This document shows positions 56,938 through 64,000 of a stretch of 64,000 nt of DNA, piece by piece. The stretch spans positions 62,001 to 126,000 of the forward strand of contig NZ_JNZO01000018.1 in NCBI RefSeq assembly GCF_000717595.1, read 5' to 3'. A program made the position numbers and the translations under genes. The notes under the pieces are model-generated. The model was not told where the DNA came from and made no database searches. It saw only the letters and a list, made by a program, of their open reading frames with translations. The DNA is from Streptomyces flavochromogenes (GTDB lineage Bacteria > Actinomycetota > Actinomycetes > Streptomycetales > Streptomycetaceae). Each line of letters starts with the position of its first letter. The stretch's first letter is position 1.

Positions 56938-58800
56938 ATGAACAACGGGAAGCCGAACTGGTGGAGCCGGCCGTCGAGCGCACCGGAGGCGGCACGGATA
57001 CCCTCGCCGCCTCCGGCCGACGACCCCACGGAGGGCGTCACCGCCGTCGCCGCACATGACGCCGACGGCGACTTCCCGCTGCCCGCGCCGCAGCCGTCGA
57101 CCGAAGCACCGGAAGCCTCCGAGGCGCCGGACGCCGGCACCGGCCCGTCCGACGTGACGGATGTGGCGGACGCCGGGGGCGCGGGGGACACCGCGGTGAT
57201 GCCCGCGCCCGCCGACGCCCCCGCGCCCGCCGTGCTGCTGACCAAGAGCGAGGCCCCCGCGGACGCGGCACCGACCGAGGCCCTTCCGGTGACCGAGGCT
57301 CAGACGACCGGGGACCGGGGGACCGAGACCCTTCCGGTCACCGACGCCGCCGGGGCCGACGCCCCTCCGGCCCCGGCCGTCCAGGCGCCCAGCGGGCCCG
57401 CCCCGACGCCCCTGCACGCGCCCGACGAGTACCGGACGCCGCCCTACGGCGAGCCGGGCCCCTGGGCGCCCGCACCGCCCGTACAGCGGCCCCCGGCGCA
57501 CGTACCGCCGCAGCAGGCCCACGTACCCCCCGTACCGCCGCAGGCCCAGCCCCAGCCGCACCCCCACCCCCCGCTTCACACGCAGGGTGGCGCCGTGCCG
57601 CCGCAGGCCGGTGCGCCCTGGGTGCAGTACGACCCCTGGGGGGCCGGCGGGCCCGGGCTCCCGCCCCTGCCCGCGAAGAAGTCCCGCAAGGGGCTCGCCA
57701 TCGCCGGGGCGCTCGCCTTCGCGCTCGTCACCGGCGTCATCGGCGGCGGCATCGGCGCGTACGTCGAGCGGAACGGCGGGATCACCACCGTCGAGCTGCC
57801 GCAGGCGGACTCCGGCGACACCGACCGGGCCCCGGAGAGCGTGGCCGGGATCGCGGCCAGCGCCCTGCCCGGTGTCGTCACCCTGCACGTCAAGGGCGGC
57901 GGTTCGTCCGGCACCGGCACCGGCTTCGTCCTCGACACCAAGGGCCACATCCTCACCAACAACCACGTCGTGGACGGGGCCCAGTCCTCCCGCGACATCT
58001 CGGTGACCTTCTCCAGCGGAGAGACCGCCCGCGCCAAGGTCGTCGGCAAGGACACCGGCTACGACCTCGCCGTCGTCCAGGTCACCGGCGTCTCCGGCCT
58101 CAAGCCGCTGCCGCTCGGCAACTCCGACAACGTCCGCGTCGGCGACCCCGTCGTCGCCATCGGCGCCCCCTTCGACCTCTCCAACACGGTCACCTCCGGC
58201 ATCATCAGCGCCAAGGAGCGCCCGATCACCGCCGGAGGGGAGAAGGGAGACGGCAGCGACATCAGCTACGTCGACGCCCTCCAGACCGACGCCCCCATCA
58301 ACCCCGGCAACTCCGGCGGCCCGCTCCTCGACGCCAAGGGCCGGGTCATCGGCATCAACAGCGCCATCCGCGCGGCCGGCGGCGGCTCGGGCGAGGGAGA
58401 GGGCGGCAGCGCCTCCCAGCCCGGCTCCATCGGCCTCGGCTTCGCCATACCGATCAACCAGGGCAAGCGCGTCGCCGAGGAGCTCATCAACACCGGCAAG
58501 GCCACCCACCCCGTCATCGGTGTGAGCCTCGACATGCAGTTCAACGGCGACGGCGCGCGCGTCGGCGAGAAGGGCAAGGACGGCTCCGCCTCCGTCACGC
58601 CCGGCGGCCCGGCCGCGACGGCGGGGCTCCGCCCCGGCGACGTCATCACCAAGGTCGACGGCCAGCGCGTGCACAACGGCGAGGAGCTGATCGTGAAGAT
58701 CCGCGCCCACCGCCCCGGCGACCGGCTGAAGCTCACCCTGACCCGGGACGGCAAAGAGCTGACAAAGACGTTGACGCTCGGCTCGTCCCAGGGCACCTGA
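56938..58800 (+). CDS. HtrA/DegP-like membrane serine protease with PDZ domain
   Basis: A 620-residue protein. The first 240 residues are a disordered Pro/Ala/Thr-rich cytoplasmic region. One helix follows (about 247-270, GLAIAGALAFALVTGVIGGGIGAYV), then an external trypsin-like domain: His in TNNHVVDG near 344, Asp in DTGYDLAV near 375, Ser in GNSGGP near 458. A PDZ domain closes the protein (about 520-610, GLRPGDVITKVDG). Such proteases degrade misfolded envelope proteins. Position after sigE and the anti-sigma gene mirrors mycobacterial htrA. GGGGAGAGC precedes the ATG. Confidence 0.93.
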   Translation: MNNGKPNWWSRPSSAPEAARIPSPPPADDPTEGVTAVAAHDADGDFPLPAPQPSTEAPEASEAPDAGTGPSDVTDVADAGGAGDTAVMPAPADAPAPAVLLTKSEAPADAAPTEALPVTEAQTTGDRGTETLPVTDAAGADAPPAPAVQAPSGPAPTPLHAPDEYRTPPYGEPGPWAPAPPVQRPPAHVPPQQAHVPPVPPQAQPQPHPHPPLHTQGGAVPPQAGAPWVQYDPWGAGGPGLPPLPAKKSRKGLAIAGALAFALVTGVIGGGIGAYVERNGGITTVELPQADSGDTDRAPESVAGIAASALPGVVTLHVKGGGSSGTGTGFVLDTKGHILTNNHVVDGAQSSRDISVTFSSGETARAKVVGKDTGYDLAVVQVTGVSGLKPLPLGNSDNVRVGDPVVAIGAPFDLSNTVTSGIISAKERPITAGGEKGDGSDISYVDALQTDAPINPGNSGGPLLDAKGRVIGINSAIRAAGGGSGEGEGGSASQPGSIGLGFAIPINQGKRVAEELINTGKATHPVIGVSLDMQFNGDGARVGEKGKDGSASVTPGGPAATAGLRPGDVITKVDGQRVHNGEELIVKIRAHRPGDRLKLTLTRDGKELTKTLTLGSSQGT

Positions 58801-58891
58801 GCGCCATACGACGGACACCGGGAGGTACCCGTCCGGCAGTTTCGGCGGGTACCGTGGACCGGGCCCTTGACCGGCATGAAGGAGCTACTAG

Positions 58892-59368
58892 GTGTTCAGC
58901 GACATAGGCGCACTCGAGCTGGTGACGCTCGTCGTCCTCGCCGTGCTCGTCTTCGGGCCGGACAAGCTCCCGAAGGTCATCCAGGACGTCTCGCGCTTCA
59001 TCCGGAAGATCCGTGAGTTCTCGGACAGCGCGAAGGAGGACATCCGCAGCGAGCTGGGGCCGGACTTCAAGGACTTCGAGTTCGAGGACCTCAACCCGAA
59101 GACGTTCCTCCGCAAGCAGATGGAGCAGAACGAGGACCTCCGGGAGCTCAAGGAGCTGCGGGGCAGCTTCGACCTCAAGAAGGAGATGAACGACGTCGCC
59201 GACGCGGTGCACGGCCGTGAGCCGCAGCCCTCGGCCGTCAACGGCTCCCCCTCGGCCGGTGGTTCCTCCGGCGCCGTCACCGCCGCGAACGGCACCCCGG
59301 ACCTGCTGAAGAAGCAGGACAAGACGGACACCGCGGAGCGTCCTCCGTACGACTCCGACGCGACCTGA
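58892..59368 (+). CDS. tatB: Sec-independent translocase subunit TatB
   Basis: A 158-residue protein that with TatC recognises twin-arginine signal peptides. The N-terminal helix (MFSDIGALELVTLVVLAVLVFGPDKLP) with the FGP hinge and the following amphipathic helix (KVIQDVSRFIRKIREF) are diagnostic. The Glu in the helix (ALE) marks TatB over TatA. The acidic tail is disordered. The GTG start has AAGGAG upstream. Confidence 0.94.
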   Translation: MFSDIGALELVTLVVLAVLVFGPDKLPKVIQDVSRFIRKIREFSDSAKEDIRSELGPDFKDFEFEDLNPKTFLRKQMEQNEDLRELKELRGSFDLKKEMNDVADAVHGREPQPSAVNGSPSAGGSSGAVTAANGTPDLLKKQDKTDTAERPPYDSDAT

Positions 59369-59442
59369 CGACGGGCTGTCACCAACCCGACGCGTCCCGG
59401 TGGCTATCCTCCCTCTGTTGACGGAACGAGGAGGCGGCCGAG

Positions 59443-60069
59443 ATGGAGACCACGAGTCGGGTGGAGGGCGTACCCCTGGCCCGGCGGACCGCCGAGGGCT
59501 ATCTGCGCGCACCCTTCGCCTGGTACGGCCTCGACGAGGCGTTCACCGGGCCGCGCTGGCTCATGCAGGTGGGCACGGCGGCGGACGGCAGCGTGCAGCA
59601 CGGGTCGACCGGGCACGGTGAGACGCCGTCGATAAAGACGGACGCGAGCGGCGCGGAGAAGGAGCGGTTCGCGGTCGTCGTGACGGTGGCCGCGAGCCCG
59701 GTCCGGCGGACCGGTGACGGCACGGGCGTCCTCGACGCCACCACCGTGTCCTCGGCGGCCTGGCTGGCCGGCTCGGGGCTGCTCGTCCACACCTGGCCCG
59801 CCTCGCTGGACCACGCGATGCGGGACAACTGGCTGGACCAGCAGACCGAGACGGCGTTCGAGCTGGCTGACGACCTCGACGGGGCGGAGTGGTCGACGCT
59901 GTCGCTGCCCGTGGACGGGGTGCCGATGCCGTTCCACTACCGCGAGTCGGAGTTCGGGTGGGTCCTGGCGGGGTCCGCGGCGGGCGTGCACATCGGGGCG
60001 TACGGGCGCGGGATGAGCGCGTACGGGCTGGGCTTCGCCCAGATCAAGGACCTCGACGCCTACGCGTGA
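59443..60069 (+). CDS. Conserved hypothetical protein
   Basis: A 208-residue soluble protein without signal peptide, helices or known motif. It is probably alpha/beta, with many Trp residues (FAWYG, WLMQVG, AAWLAG, VHTWPAS, FGWVLAG). The ribosome site AGGAGG lies 10 bases before the ATG. Proteins like it occur at this place in other streptomycetes as far as I recall; no function is known. It converges on mrp. Confidence 0.75.
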   Translation: METTSRVEGVPLARRTAEGYLRAPFAWYGLDEAFTGPRWLMQVGTAADGSVQHGSTGHGETPSIKTDASGAEKERFAVVVTVAASPVRRTGDGTGVLDATTVSSAAWLAGSGLLVHTWPASLDHAMRDNWLDQQTETAFELADDLDGAEWSTLSLPVDGVPMPFHYRESEFGWVLAGSAAGVHIGAYGRGMSAYGLGFAQIKDLDAYA

Positions 60070-60073
60070 CGGT

Positions 60074-60111
60074 ATGACGAAGGGCGCCCCCGAGGGGGCG
60101 CCCTTCGTCAT
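60074..60111. terminator. Perfect bidirectional terminator
   Basis: An 18-base arm beginning ATGACGAAGGGCGCCCCC pairs perfectly across a 2-base loop. The segment ACGAAGGGCGCCCC is shared with the terminator at 28939. Confidence 0.94.
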
Positions 60112-60115
60112 GACC

Positions 60116-61249
60116 TCAGAACTTGTTGCGCGGCGTGATGCCCAGGCTCATGCCCGAGAGGCCCCGCTGGCGGCCGCCGAGCTTGCCGGCGATCGCGCGG
60201 AGGGCCGCGCCCGCGGGGGAGTCCGGGTCGGAGAGGACGACCGGCTTGCCCTCGTCGCCGCCCTCGCGGAGCCGTACGTCGATCGGGATCGAGCCGAGGA
60301 CCGGGACCGTCGCGCCCGTGGTCTGCGTCAGACCGTCGGCGACCCGCTGGCCGCCGCCCGTGCCGAACACGTCGACCATCTCGTCGCAGTGCGGGCACGG
60401 CAGGCCCGCCATGTTCTCAACGACGCCGACGATCTTCTGGTGGGTCTGGACGGCGATGGAGCCGGCCCGCTCGGCGACCTCGGCCGCCGCCTGCTGCGGG
60501 GTGGTGACGACCAGGATCTCCGCGTTCGGCACGAGCTGCGCGACCGAGATCGCGATGTCGCCGGTACCCGGGGGCAGGTCGAGCAGCAGGACGTCCAGGT
60601 CGCCCCAGTACACGTCCGCGAGGAACTGCTGGAGCGCGCGGTGCAGCATCGGGCCGCGCCACACCACCGGCGCGTTGCCCGGGGTGAACATGCCGATGGA
60701 GATGACCTTCACACCGTTCGCCGACGGCGGCATGATCATGTTCTCGACCTGGGTCGGACGGCCGTCCGCGCCCAGCATCCGCGGCACGCTGTGGCCGTAG
60801 ATGTCGGCGTCGACGACGCCGACCTTCAGGCCGTCGGCGGCCATCGCCGCGGCCAGGTTCACGGTGACGGACGACTTGCCGACGCCACCCTTGCCGGAGG
60901 CGACCGCGTACACCCGGGTCAGCGAGCCCGGCTTCGCGAACGGCACCTCGCGCTCGGCGGTCGTGCCGCGCAGCGCCGCCGCGAGCTCCTTGCGCTGCTC
61001 GTCGCTCATCACGTCCAGCGCGACATCGACGCCGGTGACGCCCTCGACGCCGGAGACGGCCTCGGTCACCCGCTGGGTGATGGTCTCGCGCATCGGGCAG
61101 CCGGAGACGGTCAGGTAGACCGTGACGGCGACCTTGCCGTCCGGTTCGATCTCCACCGACTTGACCATGCCGAGCTCAGTGATCGGTTTGTTGATCTCGG
61201 GGTCGTTCACCGTCGCCAGTGCTTCGAGCACCGCGTCTTCCATAGCCAT
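60116..61249 (-). CDS. mrp: Mrp/NBP35-family iron-sulfur carrier ATPase
   Basis: A 377-residue P-loop protein (also called ApbC) that binds and hands on iron-sulfur clusters. The N-terminal MIP18/DUF59 domain (about 1-95) has TVSGCPMRETI with its conserved Cys. The ATPase domain has the deviant Walker A ASGKGGVGKSS near residue 118, DADIYGHSVPRML and DLPPGTGD. The CPHC motif near residue 283 ligates the bridging cluster. The ATG at 61249 follows a -10-like box, so the transcript may be leaderless. Confidence 0.93.
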   Translation of the reverse strand: MAMEDAVLEALATVNDPEINKPITELGMVKSVEIEPDGKVAVTVYLTVSGCPMRETITQRVTEAVSGVEGVTGVDVALDVMSDEQRKELAAALRGTTAEREVPFAKPGSLTRVYAVASGKGGVGKSSVTVNLAAAMAADGLKVGVVDADIYGHSVPRMLGADGRPTQVENMIMPPSANGVKVISIGMFTPGNAPVVWRGPMLHRALQQFLADVYWGDLDVLLLDLPPGTGDIAISVAQLVPNAEILVVTTPQQAAAEVAERAGSIAVQTHQKIVGVVENMAGLPCPHCDEMVDVFGTGGGQRVADGLTQTTGATVPVLGSIPIDVRLREGGDEGKPVVLSDPDSPAGAALRAIAGKLGGRQRGLSGMSLGITPRNKF

Positions 61250-61256
61250 ACCGACG

Positions 61257-61262
61257 ATGGTA
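61257..61262 (-). promoter_or_regulatory. -10 box for a leaderless mrp transcript
   Basis: On the minus strand TACCAT ends 7 bases before the ATG at 61249, and no ribosome site lies between. Confidence 0.5.
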
Positions 61263-61293
61263 CGGCGCCGACCACCGGCCCATGAAAGGCCTG

Positions 61294-61875
61294 TCAACGG
61301 TCGGGTACGTCACTTCCCCGGGTGTCGGCCGACGGGAATAGATCCCGGCGCTCCTCCAGCTCTCTGATCAGGTCCTGGAGCTCCGAGCGGATCCAGTCGC
61401 GGGTGGCCACCTCGCCGAGGCCCATCCGCAGCGCCGCGATCTCCCGGGTGAGGTACTCGGTGTCCGCGATCGACCGCTCGTTCTGCTTCCGGTCCTGTTC
61501 GAGATTGACCCGGTCCCGGTCGTCCTGACGGTTCTGCGCGAGCAGGATCAGCGGGGCCGCGTAGGAGGCCTGGAGGGACAGCGCGAGCGTCAGGAAGATG
61601 AAGGGGTACTCGTCGAACTTGAGCGGGCCCGGCGCGAAGATGTTCCAGACGACCCAGACGATGATCGTCAGGGTCATCCAGACGAGGAACCGGCCCGTTC
61701 CCAGGAAGCGGGCGATCCGCTCGGAGAGCCGCCCGAAGGCCTCGGGGTCGTACTCCGGAAGGAGCTTGGCCCGCCGCTCGCGCGGCAGGTCGAGCCGGAT
61801 GCGGGGACCCGGCCGGTCGCGCTCCCGGTCACGGTCCCGTTCCCGCTCGCGGTCGTGCGTGCGCTCAGCCGCCAT
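61294..61875 (-). CDS. DUF1003 membrane protein
   Basis: A 193-residue protein with a highly charged Arg/Asp/Glu N-terminus (repeated RERDRD), two close helices (about 63-80, FLVWMTLTIIVWVVWNIF, and 92-112) and a C-terminal coiled coil (NRQDDRDRVNLEQDRKQNER). The segment between the helices (FDEYPFIFLTLALSLQASYAAPLILLAQNRQ) is diagnostic of DUF1003. The ATG overlaps the end of the MgtE-like gene by 11 bases, so the two are coupled. Confidence 0.88.
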   Translation of the reverse strand: MAAERTHDRERERDRDRERDRPGPRIRLDLPRERRAKLLPEYDPEAFGRLSERIARFLGTGRFLVWMTLTIIVWVVWNIFAPGPLKFDEYPFIFLTLALSLQASYAAPLILLAQNRQDDRDRVNLEQDRKQNERSIADTEYLTREIAALRMGLGEVATRDWIRSELQDLIRELEERRDLFPSADTRGSDVPDR

Positions 61876-63148
61876 GTACGGCCCCCTCGTCGTGGAAGTC
61901 GGTCTCGCGCCAGTCCTCCGGGAGCAGGTGGTCGAGCACGTCGTCGACGGTGACGGCGCCGAGCAGCGACCCGCTCTCGTCCACCACGGGCGCCGCGACC
62001 ATGTTGTACGCGGCGAGATAACTGGTCACGGCCGGCAGCGGGGTGTCCGGGCCGAGCGGCGGAAGATCGCTGTCCACGAGCGAGCTGACCAGGGTGAACG
62101 GCGGATCGCGAAGGAGCCGCTGGAAGTGCACCGTGCCCAGGTACTTGCCCGTCGGCGTCTCGTCCGGCGGCCGGCACACGTACACCTGCGCCGCCAGCGC
62201 CGGCGACAGATCCTGCTGCCGGACCCGGGCCAGCGCGTCCGCGACCGTGGCGTCCGGCCGCAGCACGATCGGCTCCGTCGTCATCAGACCGCCCGCCGTG
62301 CGCTCCTCGTACGCCAGGAGCCGCCGTACGTCGGCCGCGTCGTCCGGCTGCATCAGCGTCAGCAGCCGCTCCTTGTCCTCCTCCGGCAGCTCGGACAGCA
62401 GGTCGGCCGCGTCGTCCGGGTCCATCGCCTCCAGGACGTCGGCCGCGCGCTCCTCCTTCAGCTTGCCGAGGATCTCGATCTGGTCGTCCTCCGGGAGCTC
62501 TTCGAGGACGTCGGCGAGCCGGTCGTCGTCGAGCGCGGCGGCGACCTCGACACGCCGCTTGGACGGGAGGTGGTGCAGCGCGTTGGCGAGGTCGGCGGGG
62601 CGCAGCTTCTCGAAGGTGGCGACCAGACTCTCGGCGCCCTGCCCGTGCTCCTCCAGGGAGAAGCCGGTGACGCCCGACCACTCGACGGTCAGCGTCTCGC
62701 CCCGGCGGCTCAGCACCCCGCCCTTCCCCTTGCGGACGAAGACCTTGTCGATCTCCCAGTCGCGGCGGGCGGGCAGCTGCTGGATGGCGACGTCGAGGAC
62801 GGTGACCTCCTCGCCCTCCTGCCCGCCGGGCCCGACGAGCCGGACGCGCCGGTCGAGGAGTTCGCCCAGCACGAGGCGCTCGGTGGGGCGTGGCTCGAAG
62901 CGGCGCATGTTGACGACACCGGTCGTGATGACCTGGCCGGACTCCACGCCGGTGATCCGGGTCATCGGCACGAACACCCGGCGGCGGCTGAGGACCTCCA
63001 CGACCATGCCGAGCAGCCGCGGCGGCCTGCGGCCGACCCGCAGCATGGCCACCAGGTCGCTGACCCGGCCGACCTGGTCGCCGACGGGGTCGAAGACCGG
63101 GACTCCGGCGAGGTGGGAGACGAAGATCCTGGGGGCGCCTGCCGCCAT
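61865..63148 (-). CDS. MgtE-N/CBS-domain protein without channel
   Basis: A 427-residue soluble protein. A PRC-barrel-like start (about 5-60, VGDQVGRVSDLVAMLRVG) and a second beta region precede an MgtE N-terminal superhelix (about 190-285, repeated LEELPEDDQIEILGKL-type helices). Two CBS domains follow (about 290-420). In MgtE channels these parts sense Mg2+, but the five-helix channel domain is absent here, so it cannot transport alone. It may regulate a partner; the coupled DUF1003 membrane protein is the obvious candidate. GAGG precedes the ATG. Confidence 0.87.
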   Translation of the reverse strand: MAAGAPRIFVSHLAGVPVFDPVGDQVGRVSDLVAMLRVGRRPPRLLGMVVEVLSRRRVFVPMTRITGVESGQVITTGVVNMRRFEPRPTERLVLGELLDRRVRLVGPGGQEGEEVTVLDVAIQQLPARRDWEIDKVFVRKGKGGVLSRRGETLTVEWSGVTGFSLEEHGQGAESLVATFEKLRPADLANALHHLPSKRRVEVAAALDDDRLADVLEELPEDDQIEILGKLKEERAADVLEAMDPDDAADLLSELPEEDKERLLTLMQPDDAADVRRLLAYEERTAGGLMTTEPIVLRPDATVADALARVRQQDLSPALAAQVYVCRPPDETPTGKYLGTVHFQRLLRDPPFTLVSSLVDSDLPPLGPDTPLPAVTSYLAAYNMVAAPVVDESGSLLGAVTVDDVLDHLLPEDWRETDFHDEGAVHGG

Positions 63149-63416
63149 GCCACGCGCCTCCTCGGTGCCGCACGATTCGAGTCATTGCCGAGCTTTGCCG
63201 GGTTCAGGCTAGCCCGTGCCGTTCCGCCCCGCCCCGGCAGCGCCTCCGTACGGCTGCTGCCGGGCGCGTCACCCGTCCCGGGTACGCTGCGGTCTGCCGT
63301 CCCCACCGGCACGCCGGCCCTCCCACCCGGCAGAACTGGCAGAACAGAAGGCCGCCGCCCCGGGTCCCCCGTACGGGCCGCGGTCCGTGTCCCCCACGAC
63401 ATGAGAGGCAGCGCTG

Positions 63417-64000
63417 ATGGCCGTTCGTGCCGCGTCGTCGCGTATCCACCGGGCCCTCGCGCCGCTCGCGCTCTGCGCCGGTCTGACCGTGGGGCTGACG
63501 GCCTGTGCCGCCGATCCGGACGAGGGGACCAACGGGGTCGGGAAGCTCTCCGCAGCCGAGATCGAGGGCAAGGCACGGACCGCCGCGGACACCGCGAAGG
63601 CGGTACGGCTCTCGGGCACCCTCGTCAGCAAGGGCGACACCTTCAAGCTGAACATGCGCCTCAAGCAGGACGGCGCCTCCGGCTCGGTGACGACGAAGAA
63701 CAGCACCTTCGAGCTGCTGCGGGTCGGCGAGGCGCTCTATCTGAAGGCGGACGCGGACTTCTGGTCCCACGGGGCCGAGGGCGGCGACAAGCCGACGGAG
63801 GCGGATGCCGAGGCCGCCGACAAGCTCGACGACAAGTACGTGAAGGTGCCGCAGGGCGACCCCGCGTACAAGCAGTTGCGCGGCTTCACCGACATGGACC
63901 TGCTGCTGACCGGGCTGACCGGGCTGCACGGGGAGAAGGTCAAGGGCGACCGGGACCAGATCGGCGGGATCCGCACGGTCAAGGTCAAGGGCGGCGCGGA
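63417..64000 (+). CDS. Lipoprotein, LppX/LprG-like (3' end outside window)
   Basis: A reading frame open to the right edge, at least 194 residues, preceded by GAGAGG. The signal peptide ends in the lipobox LTAC. The mature part begins with a polar linker and reads like the LppX/LprG/LprF fold: SAAEIEGKARTAADTAKAVRLSGT, then alternating beta-strands (FKLNMRLKQDGASGSVTTKN, FELLRVGEALYLKAD). Those proteins carry lipids across the mycobacterial envelope; function in streptomycetes is unknown. Truncated by the window. Confidence 0.8.
   Translation, partial: MAVRAASSRIHRALAPLALCAGLTVGLTACAADPDEGTNGVGKLSAAEIEGKARTAADTAKAVRLSGTLVSKGDTFKLNMRLKQDGASGSVTTKNSTFELLRVGEALYLKADADFWSHGAEGGDKPTEADAEAADKLDDKYVKVPQGDPAYKQLRGFTDMDLLLTGLTGLHGEKVKGDRDQIGGIRTVKVKGGA

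Noticed and set aside
1-64000. Search for prophage, integrative element, IS or biosynthetic cluster
   Set aside because: No integrase, transposase, phage structural gene, polyketide or peptide synthetase, or flanking att duplication was seen; gene content and composition are uniformly core-like.

Overview
This is a piece of core chromosome from a Streptomyces-type actinomycete. The evidence is very high GC with G/C-dominated third codon positions, frequent GTG and some TTG starts, GGAGG-type ribosome sites, GC-rich hairpin terminators without long T-runs, mycothiol biosynthesis (mshB), a chitinase with a DasR-like operator, and several actinobacterial signature genes (DUF3117, a ZAS anti-sigma factor, a small DivIVA-like protein). 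I see no insertion sequence, prophage, plasmid gene or CRISPR array.

Layout. 1-5.4 kb: a DUF4190/septum-formation-type membrane protein, a secreted GH18 chitinase with a dre-like site upstream, a HutC-family regulator, a tiny SPOR-like protein and a Nudix hydrolase. 5.5-9.4 kb: an anti-sigma-type ATPase, then a PAS-GAF-SpoIIE-HATPase phosphatase carrying a paralogous ATPase domain, then PspA. 9.5-13.8 kb: a TPM-domain protein, a membrane-anchored GH18-like protein and a transglutaminase-like protein that lacks its expected His and Asp. 13.7-17.5 kb (minus strand): a three-subunit succinate dehydrogenase/fumarate reductase operon preceded by a small acidic protein. 17.8-22.5 kb: a solute-binding lipoprotein with a Lys/Ala/Glu-rich insert and no adjacent permease, then typA/bipA. 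23-34.8 kb: two tandem oligopeptide ABC operons, each ordered binding protein, two permeases, two ATPases.

34.9-43.5 kb: a multi-spanning membrane protein, an S9 peptidase, a small membrane protein, mshB, a DUF6113-like protein, a large repeat-bearing single-pass protein with a PG_binding_4-like exterior, a DUF1304 protein and a small secreted protein. At 43.6 kb there is a tRNA-shaped sequence with several non-canonical features. 43.7-54.2 kb: SirB1-like and GNAT proteins, fdxA, dapC, two exported proteins, dapE, a LOG-family protein, folP2-like, a DivIVA-like protein, tag, an enoyl-CoA hydratase and DUF3117. 54.3-64 kb: an O-methyltransferase, an ECF sigma factor with its ZAS anti-sigma factor, an HtrA-like protease, tatB, a conserved hypothetical, mrp/apbC, a DUF1003 protein, an MgtE-N/CBS protein and the start of a lipoprotein that runs off the window.

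From dapE to the MgtE-like gene, the order matches from memory the Mycobacterium tuberculosis block dapE / LOG / folP2 / DivIVA-like / tagA / Rv1211 / methyltransferase / sigE-rseA-htrA-tatB / mrp / MgtE-like, so this is an old, conserved envelope-stress and cell-wall-precursor neighbourhood. Several genes (Nudix, mshB, dapE, mrp, the GH18-like gene) have a TAnnnT box 6-8 bases before the start codon, which suggests leaderless transcription. I did not find a convincing wholly new multi-gene system. The best leads are the tRNA-like locus, the repeat-bearing membrane protein, the degenerate transglutaminase-like protein, the shared hairpin architecture of the two Opp operons, and a possible ATT start codon.
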